NCBI GenBank assembly: GCA_900315225.1
Contig: OMYM01000045.1
Span: 1-64,000 of the forward strand
Reading direction: 5' to 3'
Source: an uncultured Erysipelotrichaceae bacterium
GTDB taxonomy: Bacteria; Bacillota_I; Bacilli_A; Erysipelotrichales; Erysipelotrichaceae
DNA: 64,000 bases
This document shows, piece by piece, positions 1 through 8,253 of this stretch; the stretch's first letter is position 1; every line of letters starts with the position of its first letter. A program made the position numbers and the translations under genes. The notes beneath the pieces are model-generated. The model saw only the letters and a program-made list of their open reading frames with translations. It was not told where the DNA came from and searched no databases.

Positions 1-1
1 A

Positions 2-1765
2 AAGCCAGTCGAGGCTGAAGAATCCGAGAAGGAAGAGGCAAAGCCTGAGGCTGCTGAGGCATCTGAAGAAGCCAAGGCGGACGAATCAAAAGAATCGGTC
101 GAGGAAACAACCGCTGTGACAGAAGAGGCAGCTCCATCCGAAGCGGAAAAAGCCGAAACCGAGGAAAAGACTGAGGAAAAACCTATCAAGACCGAGGAAT
201 CAGAAGAAGTACCTGAAGCAGAGGAGTCTAAGGCTGAAGAAAAGCTGACAGAAGCTAAGGAAACTGAGACAGAAGATGCAGAGACTGAGAATGTTGAAGA
301 AACAAAGGAAAAAGGATTCTTCGCGTCAGCAGAATCAGAATTGTTTGGATTGAACAAGGTATCTGAAAGCATTGATAAAACCCTTGACGCCAAAGAAGAA
401 TCAGAAGATACCGAGGAAATGCCTGTCGACAAGAGCTTGGTTGTTGAAGAAGCGGCGGAGCTGGTCGAAGAAGCCACGACGGAAGATATTGTTGCTAAAG
501 CTGAGGAATCCGAGAAGGATGAATCTGTCGAAGCGCAAAAAACGGAAGCAGTTGATGAGATTGTGGAAGATGTCGTAGATACTATTGAAGAAGCCAAGAT
601 TGAGGAATCTACAGAAGAAAAGGCTGTTGAAGCTAATAAAACAGTGGATGAATCTGTTGAAAAGCAGGCTGTGGAAAGTGTTGGATGCGATGATGTCGAG
701 GATGGCACATCTGGATTGAATGCAGAGGCTGGAATTGCTTTGGCAGCTGGAGCTGTAGCAACGGCCGCAATATCAAAGGGAATTTCCGATTCTTTGGAAT
801 CGAGTGAGATAGGCGAAAAGGAGAACAAGGATATGTGTGAAGAATTCACAAAACCAGTTGATGAACTGAAGGAAGAGACTGTGGCTGAAGAAGCAGCTAA
901 AGAAAAAGCAGTCGAGGATGCCAAGGAAGAAGCAGAGGCAACCGCCAATAAGGCAGAAGAAGCGGTGGAAGAGAAGGCAGAAGAAGCCGCCAAGGCAGTC
1001 GAGGATGCCAAGGAAGAAGCAGAGGCAACCGTCGAGAAGACAGAAGAAGCGGTGGAAGAGAAAGCAGAAGAAGCCGCCAAGGCAGTCGAGGATGCCAAGG
1101 AAGAAGCAGAGGCAACCATCGAGAAGGCAGAAGAAGCGGTGGAAGAGAAGGCAGAAGAAGCCGCCAAGGCTGTCGAAGAAGTCAAGGAAGAAGCTGAGTC
1201 CTTGGGTGAGAAGATCGAGGAAAAGATCGAAGATGTCAAGGAAGAACTTGAGGATTTTGTCGAGGATGCCAAGGAGAAGCTCGAAGAATTCGCCGGTGAT
1301 GCAGAGAAGGCAACATCTTCATTCAACGAGAAATTCAATGACAAGGTTACTGAATTGAAGGCTAATGCAAGCGTCAAGTTCAACGAGGCTTCTGCTTCTG
1401 TCAATAGCACAATTGAGGATCTCAAGAAGAAGGCTGAGAATGTTGCAAACGAGCCAACGATTAAGAGAACCCTTGATTTCATTAAGAAGCATGTTATGAA
1501 GGCTACTAAGGTTGCAAAAGACAAGTTTGATGAAGTTGCTGCCGATCCGAAGGTGAAGGAAGCTGCCGCAAAGGTAAACGAATTCGCTGACAAGGTTCAG
1601 GAAGGAACAAAGGCTGCAGTCAAGAATGTTGATGGTTTTGTCAATCGTCCAGATATCCAGGAAAAGATATCCCAAGTTCGTACATCTGCTGCGGATACGA
1701 TCAACAAGAGCGTTGAGACGGTCAAGGGATTGATTGACAAGAAAAACGACAAGCCTGAAGAATAG
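2..1765 (+). CDS. Large acidic Glu/Ala/Lys-rich repeat protein, 5' end outside the window
   Basis: The reading frame is open from base 2, so the true start lies upstream and only the last 587 codons are seen. The first two thirds are extremely rich in Glu, Ala and Lys. A short Ala/Gly-rich hydrophobic stretch at about nt 718-780 could be a membrane segment. It is followed by three tandem 29-residue units and then a less acidic C-terminal part made of amphipathic-helix-like segments resembling YtxH or LEA-type proteins. Function is unknown. The gene ends 23 bp before ccpA on the same strand. In Bacillus, ytxG/ytxH also lie near ccpA, so a positional counterpart of YtxH is possible, but that is inference because low-complexity sequence resembles many proteins. 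Confidence 0.85.
   Translation, partial: KPVEAEESEKEEAKPEAAEASEEAKADESKESVEETTAVTEEAAPSEAEKAETEEKTEEKPIKTEESEEVPEAEESKAEEKLTEAKETETEDAETENVEETKEKGFFASAESELFGLNKVSESIDKTLDAKEESEDTEEMPVDKSLVVEEAAELVEEATTEDIVAKAEESEKDESVEAQKTEAVDEIVEDVVDTIEEAKIEESTEEKAVEANKTVDESVEKQAVESVGCDDVEDGTSGLNAEAGIALAAGAVATAAISKGISDSLESSEIGEKENKDMCEEFTKPVDELKEETVAEEAAKEKAVEDAKEEAEATANKAEEAVEEKAEEAAKAVEDAKEEAEATVEKTEEAVEEKAEEAAKAVEDAKEEAEATIEKAEEAVEEKAEEAAKAVEEVKEEAESLGEKIEEKIEDVKEELEDFVEDAKEKLEEFAGDAEKATSSFNEKFNDKVTELKANASVKFNEASASVNSTIEDLKKKAENVANEPTIKRTLDFIKKHVMKATKVAKDKFDEVAADPKVKEAAAKVNEFADKVQEGTKAAVKNVDGFVNRPDIQEKISQVRTSAADTINKSVETVKGLIDKKNDKPEE
908..1168 (+). repeat. Three tandem 87-bp coding repeats
   Basis: Units begin at 908, 995 and 1082 and are nearly identical at the DNA level; a diverged fourth copy starts at 1169. 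Each encodes 29 residues beginning AVEDAKEEAEAT and ending AVEEKAEEAAK, an alternating charged/Ala pattern expected to form a helix or coiled coil. Near-identity at third codon positions suggests recent duplication or homogenisation. Confidence 0.9.
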
Positions 1766-1788
1766 GAAGAAACGGTAGGGAAATACAG

Positions 1789-2784
1789 ATGAAACGCGTG
1801 ACGATTTATGATGTCGCCAAGGAGGCGGGTGTTTCCCTGGCTACCGTTTCGAGAGTCATCAATGGTTCTAATGTTGTAAAGGCACCTACGCGCGATCGTG
1901 TGCAAGCAGCTGTAGATAAGCTGGGCTATAAGCCGAACGCGATCGCGCAAGGGCTCGCCTTGCAAAAGACGACGACAATTGCCCTTGTTGTTCCCGAAGC
2001 AAGTTTTACGTATACTGGTCAGATAATCAATGGTTTGATTGATGTCGCTAAAATCTATAACTATAGCATTATGCTGCATACGGTAACTGCCGGCATCACG
2101 GATATCAGCATGGTGATCGAGGAAATCATTAAGTCTCATGTAGATGGTGTAATTGTCTACAATGACAAAATGGTTGAAGAAGACATGGAAAAGCTTAATT
2201 CTTACAGCATTCCAATTGTAGTCATAGGAAATTGTGTCAGTGGCGACATGATTCATAGTGTCTATGTCGATATTGAAAAAGCTGTATTTGAGATCACTAG
2301 CAAGTATCTGGAGGAAGGCAAGGACAATATCGCTATTCTACAGGATCGCAAGAACAGCTATAACTGCATGCAGATGGTGATGGGAGCCACAAAGGCTTTT
2401 GAAGCCAAGGGAAAAGAGTTTCGCGGCTTCATTGAAATTCCGTCTGAATACAGAACTTCATATGATTTCTTGAGCCATTGGTTTGCGGATCATCGTCATT
2501 ATGACCTTATGATTGGCAATCGCGACAGTCAGGCAATGGCGATTGTGAATGCATCGGAAGAAAATGGAATCAAGATTCCCGAAGATATGGAGGTTGTCTG
2601 TGTGATTGATACAAAGTACAATACGATGATGAGACCTCAGATATCGAGTTTTTCGATTCCATCATATGATCTTGGGGCTGTTTCTATGCGAGTGATGACA
2701 AAGATGCTTCAGGAAGACACAGAGTCTGATGCTGAGATTGAACTCAGTTATCTATTTACACCGCGCCAAACAACAAAGAATTGA
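1789..2784 (+). CDS. ccpA: LacI/GalR-family regulator, probable catabolite control protein A
   Basis: 331 residues, the usual CcpA length. An N-terminal LacI helix-turn-helix (residues 4-23, TIYDVAKEAGVSLATVSRVI) is followed by the YKPNAIAQGLA hinge and a periplasmic-binding-protein-like effector domain. CcpA with phosphorylated HPr binds cre sites to control carbon metabolism. The assignment rests on the CcpA-like N-terminus and on position directly upstream of tyrS, an arrangement reminiscent of the Bacillus ccpA region. A sugar-specific LacI repressor is the alternative, but no sugar operon is nearby. The ATG follows a weak AGGG; 23 bp separate it from the acidic repeat gene. Confidence 0.75.
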   Translation: MKRVTIYDVAKEAGVSLATVSRVINGSNVVKAPTRDRVQAAVDKLGYKPNAIAQGLALQKTTTIALVVPEASFTYTGQIINGLIDVAKIYNYSIMLHTVTAGITDISMVIEEIIKSHVDGVIVYNDKMVEEDMEKLNSYSIPIVVIGNCVSGDMIHSVYVDIEKAVFEITSKYLEEGKDNIAILQDRKNSYNCMQMVMGATKAFEAKGKEFRGFIEIPSEYRTSYDFLSHWFADHRHYDLMIGNRDSQAMAIVNASEENGIKIPEDMEVVCVIDTKYNTMMRPQISSFSIPSYDLGAVSMRVMTKMLQEDTESDAEIELSYLFTPRQTTKN

Positions 2785-2808
2785 CATTGACTTTGAATAT
2801 GGTAGAAT
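2781..2808 (+). promoter_or_regulatory. Sigma-A promoter for the tyrS T-box transcript
   Basis: TTGACA at 2781-2786 and TAGAAT at 2803-2808 with a 16-bp spacer. The -35 box contains the TGA stop codon of ccpA (2782-2784), so the two genes are packed with no spare sequence. Confidence 0.75.
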
Positions 2809-2817
2809 CTTAGATGC

Positions 2818-3038
2818 GTTGAACAGGACAAGTAGTTTCTTGCAGACTTTGGAGAGATATTTCGGTTGGTGAAAGAAATAAGTCGGGCATGGAATGAATA
2901 CACCTGGGAGCTGTCTGTCTCAAAAGGCAGAACGTGGGTTCCGCGTTATGGAGCTAGAGGTGTGCAATTGTTTTGCAAACTAAGGTGGTACCGCGCTTAT
3001 TCAGCGTCCTTGGATTTTTTCTAAGGACGCTTTAAATT
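2818..3038 (+). promoter_or_regulatory. T-box riboswitch, tyrosine specific
   Basis: A tRNA-sensing leader upstream of tyrS. The conserved antiterminator T-box AAGGTGGTACCGCG is at 2982-2995. The specifier is TAC (Tyr) at 2899-2901, in a GAATACACC context typical of the stem I internal loop. The terminator stem AGCGTCCTT (3003-3011) pairs with AAGGACGCT (3023-3031) and is followed by T residues. Uncharged tRNA-Tyr should stabilise the antiterminator and allow tyrS transcription. Confidence 0.93.
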
Positions 3039-3058
3039 GATATAGGAGGAATGACGAA

Positions 3059-4306
3059 ATGGATTTTTTGGAAGAGTTGAAGTGGAGAGGATTGGTTAAG
3101 GATTGTACGGATATCGATGGTTTGAAGGAAAAGCTGAAGAATCCGGTTGTTTTGTATTGTGGTTTTGATCCTACGGCTGATTCCCTGCATGTTGGTCATC
3201 TTCAGCAGATTATTCTGCTTAGGAGATATCAGAATCAAGGGCATCGTCCGATTGCGCTGTGTGGCGGCTTTACGGGCATGATTGGCGACCCGCGCCCAAC
3301 AACGGAAAGAAAGCTTTTGACGCACGAGGAAGTTTTGTACAATGCCGAGTGCATCAAGGCTCAGCTTGCGCATTTCTTGACGTTTGACGGGGATAATGCG
3401 GCGATCATGGAGAACAACAATAACTGGCTTGGCGAAATGAACTTGCTTGATTTCTTGCGCGACTATGGAAAAATGTTCAACGTGGCGTACATGCTTCAAA
3501 AGGATACGATCAAAAAGAGATTGGAATCTGGTATTTCCTACACGGAATTCAGCTATACGATTCTTCAGTCGATCGATTGGCTGTCGCTTTACCAAAAATA
3601 TGGCTGTGCATTGCAGATTGGCGGTTCCGATCAATGGGGGAACTTGACTAGCGGAACAGAATTGATCCGCAAGGTAGAAGGTGATGATGCGGGTGTCTTT
3701 GGCATTACATCGCCATTGATTACAAAGAGCGATGGGTCAAAGTTTGGCAAGTCGGAAGGAAAGAACATCTGGCTTGATCCAAAGCGTACAAGCGCATATG
3801 AATTCTATCAGTTCTGGGTTAATACATCGGACAGCGATGTCATTGACTATCTGAAGAGATTGAGCTTGCGTTCTCCTGAGGAAATCATGGCGCTTGAGGA
3901 ATCCATGAAGGCATCGCCTGAAAAGCGCGAGGCGCAGAAGGCTTTGGCAGAGGAATTGACGCAGATTGTCCATGGTGACGAAGGTCTTGCAAAGGCGCTT
4001 AGAATCACCGAGACATTCTTCAAGGGTTCCATTATGGACCTTTCGGTTGATGAGATGAAGGAAGGACTTCAGGATGCCGCAAAGTTCAATGTCGAGGATG
4101 GAACGTTGTTGATCGATGCTTTGGTGATTGCGGGCATCTCCAAGTCCAAGCGTGATGCAAGGCAGTTGATCCAGCAAGGATCTGTGCAGGTCAATGGCGA
4201 GAAGACGACTTCGTTGGATACTGTTCTCTTCAAGAAGGATGCTGTGAACGAGGAGTTTACTATCCTGAAAAAGGGTAAGAAGAACTATACGGTATTGACA
4301 TTTTAA
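3059..4306 (+). CDS. tyrS: Tyrosyl-tRNA synthetase
   Basis: 415 residues, normal for bacterial TyrRS of the TyrS type. It is a class I synthetase that charges tRNA-Tyr in the cytoplasm. The HIGH motif appears as HVGH at residues 44-47 after CGFDPTADSL, and the KMSKS equivalent is KFGKS near residue 228. A C-terminal S4 RNA-binding domain (from about residue 345, with SKSKRDARQLIQQGSVQVNG) completes the usual architecture. An AGGAGG site lies 8 bases upstream of the ATG. Expression should be set by the T-box riboswitch immediately upstream. Confidence 0.97.
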   Translation: MDFLEELKWRGLVKDCTDIDGLKEKLKNPVVLYCGFDPTADSLHVGHLQQIILLRRYQNQGHRPIALCGGFTGMIGDPRPTTERKLLTHEEVLYNAECIKAQLAHFLTFDGDNAAIMENNNNWLGEMNLLDFLRDYGKMFNVAYMLQKDTIKKRLESGISYTEFSYTILQSIDWLSLYQKYGCALQIGGSDQWGNLTSGTELIRKVEGDDAGVFGITSPLITKSDGSKFGKSEGKNIWLDPKRTSAYEFYQFWVNTSDSDVIDYLKRLSLRSPEEIMALEESMKASPEKREAQKALAEELTQIVHGDEGLAKALRITETFFKGSIMDLSVDEMKEGLQDAAKFNVEDGTLLIDALVIAGISKSKRDARQLIQQGSVQVNGEKTTSLDTVLFKKDAVNEEFTILKKGKKNYTVLTF

Positions 4307-4308
4307 GG

Positions 4309-4333
4309 AAAGCGGATGATTCCGCTTTTTTTA
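4309..4333 (+). terminator. Rho-independent terminator of tyrS
   Basis: AAGCGGA (4310-4316), four-base loop TGAT, TCCGCTT (4321-4327), then a run of T. Confidence 0.9.
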
Positions 4334-4372
4334 TTGGGAATGGCGTATGAGAGATTATATTAAAAGATAATG

Positions 4373-4381
4373 TGGTATAAT
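4373..4381 (+). promoter_or_regulatory. Extended -10 promoter of the lipoprotein-murJ-rsuA unit
   Basis: TGG followed by TATAAT at 4376-4381, with no good -35 box 17 bp upstream. The ATG at 4400 has GAGGTGA ahead of it. Confidence 0.65.
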
Positions 4382-4399
4382 CCCTTTTGAGGTGATTGA

Positions 4400-4990
4400 A
4401 TGCGTAGACACATGATGCGCTTTATGCTTTGCGCAATGCTTTTGATGGGATGTACTTCGGCAAAAGTTTCGAATGACGCAAAGATGGAGACGTATGAGAC
4501 ATACTACAACTCCATAAGTGCAAATACAACGTCTAGTAAGAGCAGTGAGTATTATGCGGTAAGTTACGAGATGGTGCAGCTTGCGGATGGTAGCTATCGG
4601 TATTATGTTTTTTTTGATGAGCCAAAGATTGCAATGTATGACATTGTGATACTTGGCGTTGAAGATGATATTTCTTTTGACGATGCAGAGAAAATGATGC
4701 CTTCCATTGGAATATTCGACAGCCATTATGCGATGGTTCCTTATCAGGTGAACTCAGCGCAAGGGTATGTGAAGGGAATGGCAATCAGCGGGGAATCAAA
4801 GGTACCGTTCTTGCAGTTGAAGACAATTGTTGAATGGAAAGACAAGTCGGGGAAGAACATTACGCGAGAGTTTCTACAATTGATTATATCCATGGATGGC
4901 AATGAAACCACGGAGACCGTGGAAGATGTGGAAGATCTTGGGGAATCTGGCGAAGGACAGGATGTTCATGAGGAGCCTGGCAATGAGTAA
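4400..4990 (+). CDS. Putative lipoprotein of unknown function
   Basis: 196 residues. The N-terminus MRRHMMRFMLCAMLLMGC is a short type II signal with the lipobox LLMGC, so Cys18 would be lipidated and the protein held on the outer face of the membrane. The body is Tyr-rich and predicted mostly beta; the last 30 residues are Glu-rich and probably disordered. I do not recognise a family. The ATG has GAGGTGA 5 bases upstream. Its 3' end overlaps the murJ start by 8 bp, which implies translational coupling with the flippase. Confidence 0.8.
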   Translation: MRRHMMRFMLCAMLLMGCTSAKVSNDAKMETYETYYNSISANTTSSKSSEYYAVSYEMVQLADGSYRYYVFFDEPKIAMYDIVILGVEDDISFDDAEKMMPSIGIFDSHYAMVPYQVNSAQGYVKGMAISGESKVPFLQLKTIVEWKDKSGKNITREFLQLIISMDGNETTETVEDVEDLGESGEGQDVHEEPGNE

Positions 4991-6623
4991 TAAGGGTAAT
5001 CGTAAGAATTCGTTTATCGCTGGTTCATTGGCATCCTCGGCGGGAGTCTTTGTGTCTAAGTTGATCGGCTTGTTTTACGTTGTTCCTTTCAGGACAATCG
5101 TTGGGCAACAGAACTTGGATTATTATTCTGCTGCATATACATACTACAATGTTTTGCTACAGATTTGTTCTGCTGGTCTTCCGTTTGCGATCGCTGCGAT
5201 TATTGCAAAGTACGTAAACAAAAAGGACTACAAGACGGTGTTGCTTGTACGCAAGCTTGGGACGGGAATGTTGATGGTGCTTGGCTTTTCGTTCTCTGTG
5301 TTCTTTCTTTTGTGTTCTGGCTGGCTGGCGAAAGTGAGGCTTGGCCCTATGGCTTCACCAGAGGCGGTAGCGGTAATGCAGAATACATTTGCGATCTTGG
5401 CGCTTGCTTTGTTCTTTGTGCCAATCCTATACAGCTATAGAGGATTTTTCCAAGGAATGAAGGAATTAACGGCATACGGCTTTTCCCAGGTGATTGAGCA
5501 GTTTATCCGTGTTGGAACATTGCTTGGCATTGGTGCGTTTGTCGTATATGGAATTGGCATGGCGCCGATTTTCGGTATTTATGCATCGGTTCTTGCTACT
5601 TCGCTTGGATGTATTGCGGCTATTGTGTATTTTGTTTACCATGATCATTCAATGGTGGAGAAAATAGAGCAGCAAGCCAAGCTTCAGGAGTCGGAAGCTG
5701 TTGACTTGAAAGTCCTTTTTTCTGAAATGTTCTTTTTCGGCGTTCCGTACATCATAGTCGCTGTACTCGGTAATTCACAGACTTTGGTCAATACACAGTT
5801 TTTTGTCACCGTGAATACTCGCCTTGGCATGCCGTTTGAAACAGCACAGATCATAAATTCCATTATTGAAACAAATTGCGACAAGCTTACATCGATTCCT
5901 CAGGTTCTTTCTATTGGTTTTTCCGCTGGCATTGTCCCGTATATGACTGAGGCATTGGAGAAGAGAAACTTTAAGAAGCTCAATCGGAATATTGAGGATT
6001 GCTTGGATACGGTTCTGTATATTGCCTTGCCTATTTGTTTCTCCATGTGTGTACTTGCCGAGCCGATCTACTACATTATGTATGGGGCTCAAGAACTTGA
6101 ATTTGGCAGGGTGTGCTTGGCATGGGCGAGTCTTCTTGGATTGTGTACCACGGTGACGCCAATATGCAATTCAATGATGCTAACATTGCGTTTCCGCAGG
6201 GCGAGCTTGTTTTATTTAGGAATTGGGTTTATTGTGAAATGCCTGACGTTTTATCCGTTGATTAGGCTTACTGGGTATACTGGATCGATCACATCGAGTG
6301 TTCTGTGTTCGTTTACGATTATTGTGTTGAGCCTTGCTAAAATTCGTACTGAATACAATATCCGATACAAAAAGATTATGCAGCGCTGCTTTAAAATGAT
6401 GCTTGGCTGCTTTTGCATGAATGGCGTGTATGCGTTATTCCGGTTTGTGGGAATCAATGCCCTTCATCCTAGCAAGCTGGTATCCCTTGTTGAATTAGCG
6501 CTCATGGGAGGCTTGGCCGTTGCGGCATATCTCTTTGTTACGAACATGATGAAGCTTCCAAAGGCTGTATTTCATATGGATTTGAAGCAACTCGCGGGGA
6601 AATATCTGCATAGGAGAGCATGA
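4983..6623 (+). CDS. murJ: MurJ-like lipid II flippase (MOP/MVF superfamily)
   Basis: 546 residues with about 14 hydrophobic segments spread along the chain, as in the polysaccharide-flippase branch of the MOP superfamily. B. subtilis YtgP/MurJ has almost the same length (544). The expected role is export of lipid II across the membrane for peptidoglycan synthesis. I chose the ATG at 4983 (MSNKGNRKNSFIAG) because it matches the family start and follows GAGGAG; an in-frame ATG at 4896 would lie inside the lipoprotein gene. Linkage to the rsuA-type gene also resembles Bacillus. A capsule or teichoic-acid flippase remains possible. Confidence 0.85.
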   Translation: MSNKGNRKNSFIAGSLASSAGVFVSKLIGLFYVVPFRTIVGQQNLDYYSAAYTYYNVLLQICSAGLPFAIAAIIAKYVNKKDYKTVLLVRKLGTGMLMVLGFSFSVFFLLCSGWLAKVRLGPMASPEAVAVMQNTFAILALALFFVPILYSYRGFFQGMKELTAYGFSQVIEQFIRVGTLLGIGAFVVYGIGMAPIFGIYASVLATSLGCIAAIVYFVYHDHSMVEKIEQQAKLQESEAVDLKVLFSEMFFFGVPYIIVAVLGNSQTLVNTQFFVTVNTRLGMPFETAQIINSIIETNCDKLTSIPQVLSIGFSAGIVPYMTEALEKRNFKKLNRNIEDCLDTVLYIALPICFSMCVLAEPIYYIMYGAQELEFGRVCLAWASLLGLCTTVTPICNSMMLTLRFRRASLFYLGIGFIVKCLTFYPLIRLTGYTGSITSSVLCSFTIIVLSLAKIRTEYNIRYKKIMQRCFKMMLGCFCMNGVYALFRFVGINALHPSKLVSLVELALMGGLAVAAYLFVTNMMKLPKAVFHMDLKQLAGKYLHRRA

Positions 6624-7321
6624 TGAGATTAGACAAGTATCTAGCGGACATGGGATTTGGAACGCGCAACGAAGCAAAGAAATTGCTTCGCTCTAAAGCT
6701 GTGAGCGTCAATGGGTTGCTCGCAAAGAACGGCGACATGAAGATCGATGAGAACAACGATGTAATTTGCGTTGATGGAGAACAGGTAGCCTATCAGAAAT
6801 ACGTTTATTTGATGCTGAACAAACCACAAGGATATGTCAGCGCTACGCAATCATCTGTGCCGACTGTCATGGATCTCATACAAGAGAAATTCAGAGACAT
6901 GTTTCCATGTGGAAGACTGGACAAAGACACGGAAGGGCTTTTGTTGATTACGAATGATGGTCCCTTGGCACATCAATTGCTCAGTCCTAAAAAGCATGTG
7001 GACAAGGAATACTACATAGAGCTTGAAAAACCTGCCACCGAGGGAGATATCCAGGCGTTTGAAAAGGGTATCGTGATCGATGGAGGGGAGAAGTGCGCTC
7101 CTGCGGTTTTGAAGATAGTGGATGGCAATAGCTGTACGCTTGTGATTCAAGAGGGGAAGTTTCACCAGGTCAAGCGGATGTTTGAAGCGCGCGGGAACAA
7201 GGTGACCTATCTGAAGAGAACTCGCATGAAAAACCTGGTTCTTGATGAAAGTTTGGAACCAGGCGAATATAGATATTTAACTGACGATGAGCTTGTTGGT
7301 CTTAAAGAATCTGGCAATTGA
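6623..7321 (+). CDS. rsuA: RsuA-family 16S rRNA pseudouridine synthase
   Basis: 232 residues. An N-terminal S4 domain (RLDKYLADMGFGTRNEAKK) precedes the RluB/RsuA catalytic domain with GRLDKDTEGLLL near residue 100, whose first Asp is the catalytic residue. It isomerises a uridine in small-subunit rRNA. Two adjacent ATGs exist at 6620 and 6623; AGGAGA at 6612-6617 is better spaced for the second. The start overlaps the murJ stop, indicating one operon. Its 3' end overlaps the convergent ispH by 20 bp. Confidence 0.9.
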   Translation: MRLDKYLADMGFGTRNEAKKLLRSKAVSVNGLLAKNGDMKIDENNDVICVDGEQVAYQKYVYLMLNKPQGYVSATQSSVPTVMDLIQEKFRDMFPCGRLDKDTEGLLLITNDGPLAHQLLSPKKHVDKEYYIELEKPATEGDIQAFEKGIVIDGGEKCAPAVLKIVDGNSCTLVIQEGKFHQVKRMFEARGNKVTYLKRTRMKNLVLDESLEPGEYRYLTDDELVGLKESGN

Positions 7322-8201
7322 CTTCTTGAGCTGGTGTGAATACACCGGTTTTTTCATATTTCTTCAGGATTGAGATGACTTGCGCCGTCAGGTCATTGGG
7401 GGTAGATGAACCGCTGGTTACAGCAATGCGCTCTTTCCCTTGAACCATGTATTCTTGAAGTTGCAGCGCACTGTCGATAAGATATGAATATTGTATGTCG
7501 ACCTTTTCGGCGATCAGGGCGAGTTGGCGAGAATTGTTTGACCTGCTGTCGCCAACGACAATCAGGCAATCAACGTCATGCAGGTTCATGACTGCTTCTT
7601 GGCGGATGCGCGTTGCATTGCAAATCTCTGGTGCCATGATGGCATTTGGATATTTCCGTAGGCATGCATCCATGACCGTCCGCATGTCCAACAGGCTTAG
7701 GGTGGTCTGGCATGTGATCATGACGTTTGAAAGGTCATCCAGTCTTTCCACATCATCCACGCTTGAGACCAAATAAATATGTGGTCCAAGGTTGACAGTG
7801 CCTTCCGCCTCGGGATGGTTTTTCTTGCCGATGTAGATGACATCGCCATTGTGAGATTTTACTAATGTGTGGGTGCGCTCAACATACGGGCATGTCGCAT
7901 CAACGACTTCCAGTTTTTTTGCTAAGGCTTTTTTTCGCACTTCATCGCTGACGCCATGGGCTGTGAAAATAACAATTCCATTCTCGATTTCATCCAGAAG
8001 CTCAAGTCTTGTTTTTCCTGGTGATTCAATGAACTTTATGCCCATTTTCTTGCATGCGTTGACAACAAAGGTGTTATGGACAATCATGCCGAGCATATAA
8101 ACGTCTTTTCCAGGGTTGGCCATTGCTGTTTCTTGCGCCATCTTGATGGCGCGCACGACACCTTGGCAATAGCCGCGGGGAATAACACTGATGATTTCCA
8201 T
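7302..8201 (-). CDS. ispH: 4-hydroxy-3-methylbut-2-enyl diphosphate reductase
   Basis: 299 residues. Last enzyme of the MEP isoprenoid pathway; it makes IPP and DMAPP with a 4Fe-4S cluster. The conserved IspH cysteines are visible in RGYCQGVVRAI (Cys12), VVDATCPYV and APEICNATR. VGDSRSNNS and VTSGSSTPND are further family signatures. GCAGAAAGGAGA precedes the ATG. With ispG at 11.2-12.2 kb the window encodes both iron-sulfur steps of the pathway, separated by cshB and nfo as in the Bacillus yqf region. Confidence 0.97.
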   Translation of the reverse strand: MEIISVIPRGYCQGVVRAIKMAQETAMANPGKDVYMLGMIVHNTFVVNACKKMGIKFIESPGKTRLELLDEIENGIVIFTAHGVSDEVRKKALAKKLEVVDATCPYVERTHTLVKSHNGDVIYIGKKNHPEAEGTVNLGPHIYLVSSVDDVERLDDLSNVMITCQTTLSLLDMRTVMDACLRKYPNAIMAPEICNATRIRQEAVMNLHDVDCLIVVGDSRSNNSRQLALIAEKVDIQYSYLIDSALQLQEYMVQGKERIAVTSGSSTPNDLTAQVISILKKYEKTGVFTPAQEVNCQIL

Positions 8202-8253
8202 TTTTGTCTCCTTTCTGCTAAAATCTTACAGTAAAATATATTATAGGTGATTT

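Noticed and set aside
908-1168. CRISPR-like regular repeats
   Set aside because: The 87-bp units are contiguous, in frame and coding; there are no spacers.
918-1358. Long Arg/Lys-rich plus-strand frame and a Leu-rich minus-strand frame across the acidic repeats
   Set aside because: Both are out-of-frame shadows of GAA/GCA-type repetitive codons of the acidic protein.
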